Assembly (NCBI RefSeq): GCF_004122145.1
Contig: NZ_SBKQ01000010.1
Location: 62,001 to 126,000 of the forward strand
Reading direction: 5' to 3'
From: Flavobacterium piscinae
Lineage (GTDB): Bacteria > Bacteroidota > Bacteroidia > Flavobacteriales > Flavobacteriaceae
Length of the DNA: 64,000 bases
This document shows, one piece after another, positions 17,717 to 26,995 of the stretch. The position numbers were made by a program, and so were the translations under genes. Every line of letters starts with the position of its first letter. Within the stretch, counting starts at the first letter, position 1. Below the pieces are notes generated by a model, which was not told the DNA's origin, searched no databases, and saw nothing but the letters and a program-made list of their open reading frames with translations.

Positions 17717-18823
17717 TTACTCCAAACGAGTTTTGTAATTTTTAATACTTAAACCAATAAAAAGAATGGTCATTCCCACTAAAATTAATGTTTCTTTGAG
17801 GATGTATTCTAAACCAACACCTTTTAACATTATCGACTTTACAATAATAATAAACCATTTCGCAGGAATAATGTTACTGATGACTTGCATAGGTAATGGC
17901 ATCGAAGCAATGGGAAAAATAAAACCTGATAATATGATAACCGGCAACATCAATCCCATCAACGAAATCATCATGGCTGTTTGTTGGGTGTTGGAAATGG
18001 TAGAAATGAATATCCCTAATGAAAGGGCTGTAATAATAAATAAAATACTCTCGACGGCTAACAATAAAATACTCCCTTTAATTGGCATTCCAAAAATAAA
18101 ATAACCCATTGAAACAATAACGATGGCATTGATTACAGAAAGAAAAATATAAGGAAACACTTTACCCAAGATAACTTGAAAAGGCTTTAAAGGGGATACC
18201 AATAAAATTTCCATAGTGCCCAATTCTTTTTCTCTTGTAATTGAAATAGAGGTCATCATGGCAGAAACCAACATCAAAATAACGGTCATAACACCCGGAA
18301 CAAAATTAAAGACGCTTTTTAATTCAGGATTATACAACATACGGCTTTGTATGACAACCCCAGTAGTATTTTTTTGAACTGTACTTTTTTGACTTTGATG
18401 GTTTTGAATAATCGATTGAGTATAGTTTGCTATCGTATTGGCAATATTAGGTTCAGTAGCATCTGTAATGACTTGAACCGTAGCTTTCATTTCGGTTTGT
18501 AATTTTTTTGCAAAATCTTTTTCAAAGAGTAAAACGGCTTTTATTTTTCCTATTTTAAACTCGCTTTCAATCGCTTTTTCATTCGCAATTTCATTTGCCA
18601 CATGAAAATAAGGAGAAGCTTTAATCTTTTGAATAATTTTTTGTGATTCAGTATCTTTCGAATAATCCAAAATAGCAATCTCTACATTATTAATTTCATT
18701 GGTAATGGCAAATCCAAACAGCAAAATTTGGGCAATAGGCATACCAAAAAGAATAAACAACGAGCGTTTATCTCTAAAAATATGATAGAATTCCTTTTTA
18801 ATAAAACCTAAAAATCGTTTCAT
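17717..18823 (-). CDS. ABC-2 type export permease (YbhS-like)
   Basis: 368 residues with the same plan as its neighbour: N-terminal helix, periplasmic domain, five C-terminal helices, and the REKELGTMEILLVSPLKP element. Twelve bases separate its stop from the next start, so it is made together with the second permease. Confidence 0.88.
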   Translation of the reverse strand: MKRFLGFIKKEFYHIFRDKRSLFILFGMPIAQILLFGFAITNEINNVEIAILDYSKDTESQKIIQKIKASPYFHVANEIANEKAIESEFKIGKIKAVLLFEKDFAKKLQTEMKATVQVITDATEPNIANTIANYTQSIIQNHQSQKSTVQKNTTGVVIQSRMLYNPELKSVFNFVPGVMTVILMLVSAMMTSISITREKELGTMEILLVSPLKPFQVILGKVFPYIFLSVINAIVIVSMGYFIFGMPIKGSILLLAVESILFIITALSLGIFISTISNTQQTAMMISLMGLMLPVIILSGFIFPIASMPLPMQVISNIIPAKWFIIIVKSIMLKGVGLEYILKETLILVGMTILFIGLSIKNYKTRLE

Positions 18824-18839
18824 CTTCCTTTTTATTTTG

Positions 18840-19580
18840 TTATTCTATGTTTCGGGCTAGCTTTAAAAATACTTCATTCATCGTACTAACTTGAAATTGA
18901 TTTTTTAAGTTTTTCGGGGTATCCAAGGCTTCAATCACACCATCAACCATAATCGATACGCGGTCACAATATTCTGCCTCATCCATATAGTGTGTCGTTA
19001 CAAAAATAGTAGTACCCTTGTGAGCTTCAGCATAAATCAATTCCCAAAATTGTCTGCGGGTGATGGGGTCTACTCCTCCGGTAGGTTCATCTAAAAAAAC
19101 AATTTTAGGTTCATGTAGCATAGCTACAGAAAATGCCAATTTTTGTTTCCACCCCAAAGGTAAGTCGCCAACCTTTTTTTGGGCAATATCACCCAATTGC
19201 AATGTTTGAATTAACACCTCCGTCTTACTGTTGATTTGTTTTCGTGATAATCCGTAAATTCCACCAAAAAAAGTAATATTTTCTTTCACTGTTAAATCGT
19301 CGTACATCGAAAATTTCTGACTCATATAACCAATATTTTGTTTCACTTTTTCGCTTTGTGTGTGCACATCAAAACCGGCTACATTTGCTCTACCATTAGT
19401 AGGATTTGAAATTCCTATCAACATCTTCATAGCTGTTGTCTTTCCTGCACCATTTGCCCCTAAAAAACCAAATATTTCTCCTTTGTTTACGTGAAAGTTG
19501 ATTCCTTTAACAGCAGTAAAGTGGCCAAATTGCTTGGTAAGGTTTTCTACGACTATAATTTTTTCCGAAAGATTGTTCAT
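18840..19580 (-). CDS. ABC transporter ATPase
   Basis: 246 residues. Walker A is GANGAGKTT (about 39-47) and Walker B is IVFLDEPTGGVDP. The signature motif reads LPLGWKQ in place of LSGGQ, a known form in the second ATPase of YbhF-type exporters. With the preceding ATPase it forms the nucleotide-binding pair, which in E. coli YbhF is one fused protein but here is two genes 12 bases apart. Confidence 0.9.
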   Translation of the reverse strand: MNNLSEKIIVVENLTKQFGHFTAVKGINFHVNKGEIFGFLGANGAGKTTAMKMLIGISNPTNGRANVAGFDVHTQSEKVKQNIGYMSQKFSMYDDLTVKENITFFGGIYGLSRKQINSKTEVLIQTLQLGDIAQKKVGDLPLGWKQKLAFSVAMLHEPKIVFLDEPTGGVDPITRRQFWELIYAEAHKGTTIFVTTHYMDEAEYCDRVSIMVDGVIEALDTPKNLKNQFQVSTMNEVFLKLARNIE

Positions 19581-19591
19581 GTAAAATGGGT

Positions 19592-20488
19592 TTATAAATC
19601 CATAAAAATATCTTCTATAGTAGGGGTTGTTTTTTGAAGGATGATACTTTGATGTCCTTTTGCCTTCAAATAGTTACGCAAAGTTTCACTATCAAAAAAA
19701 TTGTTCAAATCAATATAATGAACAAATTCTCCGAAAGCAAAAACACTGTAATACGATGGAAAATGTTTTAAATCTTCAATCAGTAGGTGCATTTGGTTAC
19801 TGGTAACCTCATAAATGGTTTTTTGATAAGCATCAACAATTCCCTGTGGTGTATCAATTTTAAGGATTTTCCCCTCTTGAATGAGTGCGATTCGGTCACA
19901 TAATGTGGCCTCATCCATATAAGGTGTAGAAACTAGAATGGTAATACCTTTCTGCTTCAGTCGTTTAAGCATTTCCCAAAATTCTTTTCTGGAGACAGGA
20001 TCTACACCCGTTGTGGGTTCATCCAGAAACAAAACTTTTGGTTTGTGTATTAAAGCACAACAAAGGGCTAGTTTTTGTTTCATTCCACCTGATAACGCAC
20101 CTGCTTTTCGGTTTTTAAAAGGTTCTATTTGCACATATATATCTTCAATTAAATCATAATTTTCTTCAATCGTAGTACCGAAAATAGTTGCAAAAAAGGC
20201 TAAGTTTTCCGAGATAGTTAAATCCTGATACAGCGAGAATTTTCCGGGCATGTACCCCACAGCATTGCGTATTTCTTTCACTTGTTTCAAAATGTTGTAA
20301 TTAGCTACTGTTGCACTTCCTTCGTTTGGTAATAACAAGGTGGTCAATAATCGGAAAAGAGTTGTTTTTCCGGCTCCGTCTGGTCCAATTAAACCAAAAA
20401 GTTCCCCTTCATTTACCTCCAAAGTAATGTTTTGAAGTGCTGGAATGTTTTTATACGATTTCGAAATATTCTGAACAGAAATACTCAT
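19592..20488 (-). CDS. ABC transporter ATPase
   Basis: 298 residues. Walker A is GPDGAGKTT (35-43), the signature is LSGGMKQ, Walker B is VLFLDEPTTGVDP. The C-terminal about 80 residues extend beyond the ATPase core, ending TTPTIEDIFMDL as is usual in this group. It is the partner of the LPLGWKQ ATPase downstream. Confidence 0.9.
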   Translation of the reverse strand: MSISVQNISKSYKNIPALQNITLEVNEGELFGLIGPDGAGKTTLFRLLTTLLLPNEGSATVANYNILKQVKEIRNAVGYMPGKFSLYQDLTISENLAFFATIFGTTIEENYDLIEDIYVQIEPFKNRKAGALSGGMKQKLALCCALIHKPKVLFLDEPTTGVDPVSRKEFWEMLKRLKQKGITILVSTPYMDEATLCDRIALIQEGKILKIDTPQGIVDAYQKTIYEVTSNQMHLLIEDLKHFPSYYSVFAFGEFVHYIDLNNFFDSETLRNYLKAKGHQSIILQKTTPTIEDIFMDL

Positions 20489-20513
20489 GGTCTTAACCCT
20501 TAAAGATAAATAG

Positions 20514-20882
20514 TTACTTAATTAACAAAAAATTAGTTAACTCGTGAGCGTCAACCCAATGTTTTACATTAACCGGAATTTTAACATAATCCCCAGATGT
20601 CAAATGTATTTTTTCACCGGTTTCTTCATTGTAAGTGGCATCACCTGATACACACAGCAACAATGCCGGAATTGTGGTAACATGCTCTTTTAACTGTTCA
20701 TTCTTGGCTATCTGTAAGGAAACTACTTTGCCTTGTGTAAGCTCAAAAAGCAGTTGAGTAGCTACTGCCTTATTTTCTGTATGCAAATTTTTAAGGTTCA
20801 TACTGTTTGATTTTAAATTAGTTTTTGTTGATTTACAACCCATTGCAATTAAAACAATTGCTAGAAATAGTATTTTTTTCAT
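20514..20882 (-). CDS. Small cupin-domain lipoprotein
   Basis: 122 residues. Lipobox AMGC (Cys16), then a short cupin-2-like barrel (about 40-120) with ALLLCVSGDATYNEETGE and SGDYVKIPVNVKHWVDA. Only one clear cupin His is visible, so metal binding is uncertain. It is six bases after the HlyD-like gene, inside the export operon, where a cupin lipoprotein is not a standard component; perhaps it binds the substrate or a signal. Confidence 0.7.
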   Translation of the reverse strand: MKKILFLAIVLIAMGCKSTKTNLKSNSMNLKNLHTENKAVATQLLFELTQGKVVSLQIAKNEQLKEHVTTIPALLLCVSGDATYNEETGEKIHLTSGDYVKIPVNVKHWVDAHELTNFLLIK

Positions 20883-20887
20883 AATTA

Positions 20888-21769
20888 TTAATTTGTTAGC
20901 CTGACCTCCGCAGGCATCCCTATTTTTATACTTCCTTCATTTTTAACCGCTACTTTTACTGCATAAACTAAATTGGCTCTTTCTTCTCTCGTTTGAATGA
21001 CTTTTGGCGTAAATTCTGCCTGAGCACTTATCCATGTGATTGTGCCATCATAGGTTTTTATTCCTTGTTCAGCATCAATCGAAACGTTAACTTTTTGTCC
21101 AATTTTCAATTGTGCTAATTGCGTTTCAGTAAAATACACGCGTAATTCCATTTCATGTAAATTAGCTATTTTATAAAGTGGTTTTCCAAATGAAGTGATT
21201 TCAGATGGTTCTGCATACTTTGTCAAAACTGTGCCTTCTAATGGATTAATAATAGTAGCTTTTTTTATCTGATCGTCTATTTTGTCAATTTGAACTTTTA
21301 ACGATTTTATTTCATTTAAAATGGGAGCGTTTTGAGTTTGCACACTGCCAATTTGTTTTTCAATGACTTTCACTTTTCCTTCAATCTCGTCCACTTGTCG
21401 TTTTGTAGCTGCATTTTCTGCAAACATATTTTTAATTCGGGTTTGTTCTATTTTAGCAGTTTTTAATTGTTCATTTAAAACACTAATTTCTGATAGAACA
21501 GCAGCTGATTTTGCTTGAACGGTTTCAATAGTGGCTTTTAATTGTTCTTTATTATAATGCAGTTGTAAGGTATCGACTAACCCAACAAGTGTTCCTTTTT
21601 TAAGTTGAATTCCTTCCTCTACATTTAAAAATTCAATTTTACCGTTGGATTCAGAAGAAACAATGATTTCAGTGGCTTCAAAATTTCCGTAAGCATCCGC
21701 TTTTTCATTATTTTTTTGGCAACTTATAATTAGTAGAAATGCTGTAAATGGGATTATTTTTTTTTTCAT
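20888..21769 (-). CDS. HlyD-family periplasmic adaptor lipoprotein
   Basis: 293 residues. Lipobox IISC (Cys17) anchors it. A biotinyl-lipoyl half, a long coiled-coil hairpin (about 70-165) and a beta-barrel domain follow, ending KIGMPAEVRLTN. It links the inner-membrane ABC exporter to the TolC-type protein encoded 10 bases upstream. Confidence 0.9.
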   Translation of the reverse strand: MKKKIIPFTAFLLIISCQKNNEKADAYGNFEATEIIVSSESNGKIEFLNVEEGIQLKKGTLVGLVDTLQLHYNKEQLKATIETVQAKSAAVLSEISVLNEQLKTAKIEQTRIKNMFAENAATKRQVDEIEGKVKVIEKQIGSVQTQNAPILNEIKSLKVQIDKIDDQIKKATIINPLEGTVLTKYAEPSEITSFGKPLYKIANLHEMELRVYFTETQLAQLKIGQKVNVSIDAEQGIKTYDGTITWISAQAEFTPKVIQTREERANLVYAVKVAVKNEGSIKIGMPAEVRLTN

Positions 21770-21779
21770 GGTTGATGTT

Positions 21780-23033
21780 TTAAATTCCGCTTATGATTTG
21801 GTAGTTTGCTTTAGCTAAAAGTAATTGAATATGGTGCGTTTTTTCATTAATTTTTGATTCAAATAAATGTGTTACCTCATTCAAATAGTCTGATGAAGTG
21901 ATCACACCATTCTTCATTTGAGCTTCTGCCGAGCGTACAATTTTTTCACGTAATTGAATAATTTCTAAATCTGATTTCAATTGTGCATTTATTTTTTCGA
22001 TTTCAAAATTGTATTCATTCAATTGACGATTTTGATTGACTTCAAACGTTTCTTTTTCTGTTAAAATGATTTGTTTGGATAATTCTAGTACCTCTTTTTC
22101 TTTTTTTGTTTTATTCCATTCAAACAAAGTCCAATTTAACCGTAAGCCAGTCATATAAAATGTTTCAAATGAATTATTTAACATGTTTAACGCCGGATTT
22201 CCGTAGCCACCTTGAAGAAAAGCGTTTAGCTTTGGGGCATGGGTAGTTTCAATCACTTTTTGAGCAGCTTCAACTTGTTGATTTTGCAAATCATACAAGA
22301 CTAATTCAGGTCGAATTCCACTTCTTTCTGTCTCAAAATGTGTTGGTTGGGATAAAATGGTGGTTGGATGAAAAACTTGTCCGGACAAGAGTTCTAAATT
22401 CTTCCAAAGTTTCATTTGTTCAAGAGTAATATCACTTAACTGTTGATTGATGTTGATTATTTCAGCTTCAATCACTTGTTCTGAGGCCGGTAAAACCGCT
22501 CCAAATTTAACAGCAGTTTGAATCTCCTTACTTTTCTCTTCAAGTAGAACTTTTTTAGCTTGCAATAATTCCTGCCTTTCTTGCGAAAGTAATAGCCCAA
22601 AGTAGTATTGATTAACCTGGCTTTTTAATTGATATATATTTACGATAGCTACTTGCTGTTGCGATTTAATTTGAGTTGCTTTAAGTTGCGTTTGAGCCTT
22701 AATAGTTCCGCCATTATAAATCAATTGATTAATATCGAGGGTAGCTCTGTATTGATCTTTATTTAACGGCTCAATTGTTACATTGGGCATAGAAAACGGT
22801 ACTTGTGTAACATCCGATTGATAACTAGCTTGAGCATGGAATGAAATTTTTGGTAATTTATCCTTTGCTAAAACTATTGCTTCTAATTCCGATTGATTTT
22901 GGAGCAGATTGTTTTGTTTGGCTAGTGGATAGTTTTTTTCAACCAACGCATAGCATTTTTCAAGTGTCAATTGCTCCTGAGCCCTAAAATCTTGCCCAAA
23001 CAAGATTATTATACTAAAAATTAATTTTTTCAT
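21780..23033 (-). CDS. TolC-family outer membrane efflux protein
   Basis: 417 residues with signal peptide (about 1-18) and two repeats of long helices and outer-membrane strands (YRATLDINQLIYNGG; GLRLNWTLFEWNKTK). It forms the exit duct of the exporter. It overlaps the TetR gene by four bases (ATGA), so it is translated directly after the regulator. Confidence 0.92.
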   Translation of the reverse strand: MKKLIFSIIILFGQDFRAQEQLTLEKCYALVEKNYPLAKQNNLLQNQSELEAIVLAKDKLPKISFHAQASYQSDVTQVPFSMPNVTIEPLNKDQYRATLDINQLIYNGGTIKAQTQLKATQIKSQQQVAIVNIYQLKSQVNQYYFGLLLSQERQELLQAKKVLLEEKSKEIQTAVKFGAVLPASEQVIEAEIININQQLSDITLEQMKLWKNLELLSGQVFHPTTILSQPTHFETERSGIRPELVLYDLQNQQVEAAQKVIETTHAPKLNAFLQGGYGNPALNMLNNSFETFYMTGLRLNWTLFEWNKTKKEKEVLELSKQIILTEKETFEVNQNRQLNEYNFEIEKINAQLKSDLEIIQLREKIVRSAEAQMKNGVITSSDYLNEVTHLFESKINEKTHHIQLLLAKANYQIISGI

Positions 23034-23626
23034 CCTTTCTGAATTGCATTGATAATTTGAGTGGAAATATGCACTTTCCGAGCTTCCATTAACGCTATAA
23101 ATTCATCGTCAGAAATAGCAATGATTCCTTTCACTAAAGTTTGAGCAGCAAATGGAAAAACGGTCATTGAGAAAATGTCTAATAAAAGTTGCTTTGGAGA
23201 TAGGGGCATTATTTCTCCCAATTCAATTGCTCTTTCAATTTGTTTTACCAATTTTATGGGGTTCGGTCGTTGTTCTTCTTTGAGAAATTTTTCAACAAAA
23301 TCAGGATTGTTGTTCATTTCCTGAATAATAAACTGAGGCAGAAAAGGATACTCAATCACAAAGGTGATATAACTGGCAGTAAATTTCCTTATTTTTTCAA
23401 ATAGATCATCGTCTGAATTGAATATCTCATTAATTTGAGGGGCTAATTTGCCAAAAGCTTTCATAAAAACGGCTTCAAAAAGTTTTTCTTTACTCCTAAA
23501 AAAGTAATGTAACATTGCTTTGTTTATTCCTGCTTCATCTGCAATCTCTTGCATTCTTGCTCCCATAAAGCCTTTGTTTTGAAATACTTTAAAGGCGGCT
23601 TCAAATATTTTTTCTTCTGTTGTCAT
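23030..23626 (-). CDS. TetR-family regulator of the efflux operon
   Basis: 198 residues from the ATG at 23626. A longer frame back to 23662 is rejected because it would start inside the promoter: a perfect TACCTTTG -7 element lies at 23667-23660. The N-terminal TetR helix-turn-helix is QEIADEAGINKAMLHYFFRSKEKLF; the C-terminal part is the ligand-binding domain. It is the first gene of an eight-gene operon, and a palindrome at the likely transcription start suggests it represses itself and the exporter until an inducer binds. Confidence 0.9.
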   Translation of the reverse strand: MTTEEKIFEAAFKVFQNKGFMGARMQEIADEAGINKAMLHYFFRSKEKLFEAVFMKAFGKLAPQINEIFNSDDDLFEKIRKFTASYITFVIEYPFLPQFIIQEMNNNPDFVEKFLKEEQRPNPIKLVKQIERAIELGEIMPLSPKQLLLDIFSMTVFPFAAQTLVKGIIAISDDEFIALMEARKVHISTQIINAIQKG

Positions 23627-23644
23627 TGAACTAACTATTAAGTT

Positions 23645-23667
23645 TAACCATTTGGTTAGCAAAGGTA
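23645..23667 (-). promoter_or_regulatory. TetR operator overlapping transcription start
   Basis: On the minus strand, TACCTTTG (23667-23660) is followed at once by the palindrome TAACCAAATGGTTA (23658-23645). The palindrome thus covers the predicted start of transcription, a good place for repression by the TetR protein encoded just downstream. Confidence 0.6.
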
Positions 23668-23707
23668 ATTATTAATTCATATCATCAGTAAAAAAAATAA
23701 CTATTTT

Positions 23708-25021
23708 TTATGATTTAGATTTTTTAATAAAAGATTGTTGCATTAAAAAAAGGAGAATTCCAGCCAAACTAAAGAACAAAAGGGCACCCAATACAATAAA
23801 AACAACAATGATAAACGATAAACTATCTTGATGTTGAGAAAACGTTATAGAGGAATCGCTAAACTGCCAAATACTCTTTTTAACACCCATAATAACTAAA
23901 ACTAATATAAAAAGAAACAATAAAGATTGTACAAGCCAAAAAAGTGTATTTAAAGTAATCCTAGTTAATTTATTTAAAAGTGGAGGTGCAATGTAATAAA
24001 ACGCCCCTGCCAAAATAATCATCATGTTGATCCCGATTGTAGTGCCCATGGCATGAGCTACTGTAATGTGGGTTCCGTGAGTAAAAAGATTAACCGCCGG
24101 AATTGATAGTAGCAAAGCTAAAAATAAGTTAATGGCCACCCAATATTCAGAAGCCATGATGAAACGATAAGGGAAAAAGTAATAATATTTTTTGGACTCA
24201 GAAAGTTGCTTTTTCCAATCTATGATTATTTTTATAAAGATAATCCACTCTGTCATACTAACGATATAAGACAAATGATGGATAAATCGACTAGTGGGAA
24301 CTAAATAAATATGATGCCCCCAATTAAACATCAAATTGAATAGACCAAGAAAATATAAGGCAAAGGCTATTTTTTTGTGAGCCATTTCCGAATTACCACT
24401 TATTTTTGTCATCATATAAAGCGAGAATCCATACAAAAGCTGATTTACAGCACCAACAATTGAACCATTTACTTTCCATTGTAGCGTTAAATCAGAAATC
24501 AAATCATTTTTAAAATAAGGAAATATCCACAAATAATTCTCTAAAAAAACAAAAAGGAAGAACACAATTCCGGTAAACCACATCCAATAATAAGAGGGCC
24601 ATTTTTTTTCGGTTAACAAATTTTTCAAAATGAAAAATAAAAAAATGACAAACGAAAGAAAAATGGGTAAAGCCCAGATAGGATTAAACTCCCAATATTC
24701 TCTGCCGGAGAAATCTTTTGTAAAATAACTGTAAAATATTCCACAAATAGAAATAAGCCACAAAAGCAAGTGAATTTTTAGCCATTTTGATAGTTTCAGA
24801 TTAGGAAAAATTTCAAATAAAGCAAGTGATACACAAGCTAATCCACCAATAATTATTCCAAAATATGCAGAGCTAACATGTAAGGGGCGTAACACATGAA
24901 AAGGTAATATTCCTTGAGTTGCATCTGTAAAACGGTAAGACTCTGAGGCAAGATGACCAAAAAACATTCCTAACAATAAAAGTGCTAACGCAAAACGCAT
25001 TAACCAATAACTTGTTTTCAT
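23708..25021 (-). CDS. NorB-like nitric oxide reductase / heme-copper oxidase subunit I, atypical ligands
   Basis: 437 residues, 12 membrane helices. Recognisable NorB-type motifs: LRPLHVSSAYFG (low-spin heme His, helix 2), GREYWEFNP, NWGHHIYLVP (paired His for the non-heme metal, helix 7) and THGTHITVAHAMG (helix 10). In my hand alignment the helix-6 His-x3-Glu of cNorB is replaced (KVNGSIVGAVNQ), and AHGH of helix 10 is AHAM. So it is either a non-canonical NO reductase or a related oxidase. The NorC-like cytochrome is encoded one base upstream and the operon has the NO-regulon box. Confidence 0.72.
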   Translation of the reverse strand: MKTSYWLMRFALALLLLGMFFGHLASESYRFTDATQGILPFHVLRPLHVSSAYFGIIIGGLACVSLALFEIFPNLKLSKWLKIHLLLWLISICGIFYSYFTKDFSGREYWEFNPIWALPIFLSFVIFLFFILKNLLTEKKWPSYYWMWFTGIVFFLFVFLENYLWIFPYFKNDLISDLTLQWKVNGSIVGAVNQLLYGFSLYMMTKISGNSEMAHKKIAFALYFLGLFNLMFNWGHHIYLVPTSRFIHHLSYIVSMTEWIIFIKIIIDWKKQLSESKKYYYFFPYRFIMASEYWVAINLFLALLLSIPAVNLFTHGTHITVAHAMGTTIGINMMIILAGAFYYIAPPLLNKLTRITLNTLFWLVQSLLFLFILVLVIMGVKKSIWQFSDSSITFSQHQDSLSFIIVVFIVLGALLFFSLAGILLFLMQQSFIKKSKS

Positions 25022-25022
25022 T

Positions 25023-25469
25023 TTACTTTTTCAACGTATAAGTACCATTTATATTAATTTGATAATCGGTAGGATTAGCAGTTCCGGTTTCATTCATCGC
25101 TTTTAAAAAAAACAATAAATCTGTCAACTCTTTATCCGATAACTGAAAAGCCGGCATTTGCTTGACTCCACTTGTAATAATTCCTTTTATATAAGCATCT
25201 GTCCTTCCCGGCTTAGACATAATATTGGTTAAATCCGGTCCCAAATAACCACCTAATCCATACATTTGATGACAAGTATGGCAATTGTTTCGTTGCCAAA
25301 CTTCTTTTCCTGCAGACACTTGTTTTTGTGTAGATAAATTTCGAAGCTCTTTATTTCTATGAGGTTTCAGATAAAGAGAAAAAGAAAATAAAAGAAATAA
25401 AACACTTAATGTAATAAATATTTTTAGGGGGGAAAACGAATAAAACTTAGCAACTATAGGCATATTCAT
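25023..25469 (-). CDS. NorC-like membrane-anchored cytochrome c
   Basis: 148 residues: one N-terminal helix (about 14-33) and a class I c-type heme domain with CHTCH (about 63-67) in GKEVWQRNNCHTCHQMYGLGGYLGPDLTN, a NorC-type context, and Met ligand in KQMPAFQLS. It passes electrons to the NorB-like subunit encoded next. Its start lies within the end of nadB (23-base overlap from 25469, or 17 from the ATG at 25463), so translation is coupled to a biosynthetic gene. Confidence 0.85.
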   Translation of the reverse strand: MNMPIVAKFYSFSPLKIFITLSVLFLLFSFSLYLKPHRNKELRNLSTQKQVSAGKEVWQRNNCHTCHQMYGLGGYLGPDLTNIMSKPGRTDAYIKGIITSGVKQMPAFQLSDKELTDLLFFLKAMNETGTANPTDYQININGTYTLKK

Positions 25470-26991
25470 TTTTTTTGTTTGTTTCTAAATGCAAGGCAAT
25501 GGACGATTGATTCACGATAATCATCGCAGTTTGCAACATGTTCTCTAATTCACAACAATTTTGGCAACGGTAATAATAATCTACACACTCCATTAAATCG
25601 GTATGAATTTTAATCAACTGTGTTAAAACTTTCATTTTATCTTCTTGACTACCCTGTAAAACTTGGTAGGTCATAATGCTTCTCACTTGCTCTTTAAGTT
25701 CATTCAAAATAGCAGAATCAATGATTACGGGGGATTCAAATTCAATCAATTGGGTACATGAAAACTTTTGTTCAATCCCGTAAATTGAGGTAACTATTTG
25801 TTGAGCGGCATTAAACGAATAGACCAAAGCTTCCAACAAAGAATTAGAAGCCAAGCGATTGGCACCATGTAATCCTGTACACGAACATTCACCTAATGCA
25901 TATAAATTTTTCACAGAAGTTTGTCCGTATTCATTTACCGCAATTCCTCCACATTGATAATGAGCAACAGGAACAATGGGTACTAAGTCCTTTTCAGGAT
26001 GAAGACCTGATGATATAAATCGTTCATAAATGGTAGGAAAATGATCTTTAAATTCGTCTTGATTTAAATGACGAAGGTCTAAATACACAAAGGATTCAGC
26101 TGAGTGCTTCAATTCCTCAAAAATGGCGGCTGTAACGATATCTCTAGTCGCTAATTCTCCTCTACTATCAGAATTAAATAAAAATCGTTTACCATGTGAG
26201 TTAACCACATAACCGCCAAAACCTCTTACAGCTTCTGAAATCAGAAACAAATTACTTTTACCTTTTTCATACAATGCTGTGGGATGATATTGAATATATT
26301 GCATATCGGTAATTGTTGCTCCTGCTCTAAAAGCCATAGCTACTCCATCACCGGTGGCTATCGTTGAATTGGAAGTAAATGCAAACAATTGACCACATCC
26401 TCCGGTAGCAAGAACCGTTGTTTTAGCATAAATAATTTTCAATTCTGATTGTGATTCCAACATATACGACATTCCAATGGCTTCATTTTCATCAGAATCC
26501 CTATTGGTGATAACATCAACACAAAATGCATTTGGAATCACTTCGATGTTTGCCTCATTCTTAATTCTATTCCACAAAACATCTTGGATATGCCAACCGG
26601 TTTGATCTTTGTAATGCACCACGCGGTTTTGAGTATGACCACCTTCCAAGGCCAAAGCAAGCTGACCATCTTTTTCGGTATCGAATACCGCTCCCCATTT
26701 GATTAATGCATTCAATCGTTGCGGTGCTTGTTTAATCACCATTTCTACCACTTTGGTATTGCATTTTCCTCTACCTGCTGCTAACGTGTCTTGAATATGT
26801 TGCTCAAAACTATCGGTAAGTCGGTTACAAACCGCAGCAATTCCTCCTTGAGCCAAGGAAGTATTGGTTAATCGTGCATCGTTTTTAGACAACACAATAA
26901 TTTGTAAATCAGGTTGTAGTTCAATTAAATGAATGGCTATGGAAAGTCCTGCTATTCCAGTGCCCGAAATTAATACATCACATGTTTTCAT
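25447..26991 (-). CDS. nadB: L-aspartate oxidase NadB
   Basis: 514-residue flavoprotein that oxidises L-aspartate to iminoaspartate, the first step of de novo NAD synthesis; without O2 it uses fumarate as acceptor. FAD motif GTGIAGLSIA (about 9-18), NTSLAQGGIAA, active-site region HPTALYEKG and ECSCTGLHGANRLASNSLLEA are all present. It follows nadA by four bases and overlaps the NorC-like gene. Confidence 0.95.
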   Translation of the reverse strand: MKTCDVLISGTGIAGLSIAIHLIELQPDLQIIVLSKNDARLTNTSLAQGGIAAVCNRLTDSFEQHIQDTLAAGRGKCNTKVVEMVIKQAPQRLNALIKWGAVFDTEKDGQLALALEGGHTQNRVVHYKDQTGWHIQDVLWNRIKNEANIEVIPNAFCVDVITNRDSDENEAIGMSYMLESQSELKIIYAKTTVLATGGCGQLFAFTSNSTIATGDGVAMAFRAGATITDMQYIQYHPTALYEKGKSNLFLISEAVRGFGGYVVNSHGKRFLFNSDSRGELATRDIVTAAIFEELKHSAESFVYLDLRHLNQDEFKDHFPTIYERFISSGLHPEKDLVPIVPVAHYQCGGIAVNEYGQTSVKNLYALGECSCTGLHGANRLASNSLLEALVYSFNAAQQIVTSIYGIEQKFSCTQLIEFESPVIIDSAILNELKEQVRSIMTYQVLQGSQEDKMKVLTQLIKIHTDLMECVDYYYRCQNCCELENMLQTAMIIVNQSSIALHLETNKKNEYAYSC

Positions 26992-26995
26992 GGGT

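Noticed and set aside
23660..23700. Crp/Fnr-type box before the TetR operon
   Set aside because: CATATCATCAG near 23678 lacks the inverted partner and the 20-base spacing.
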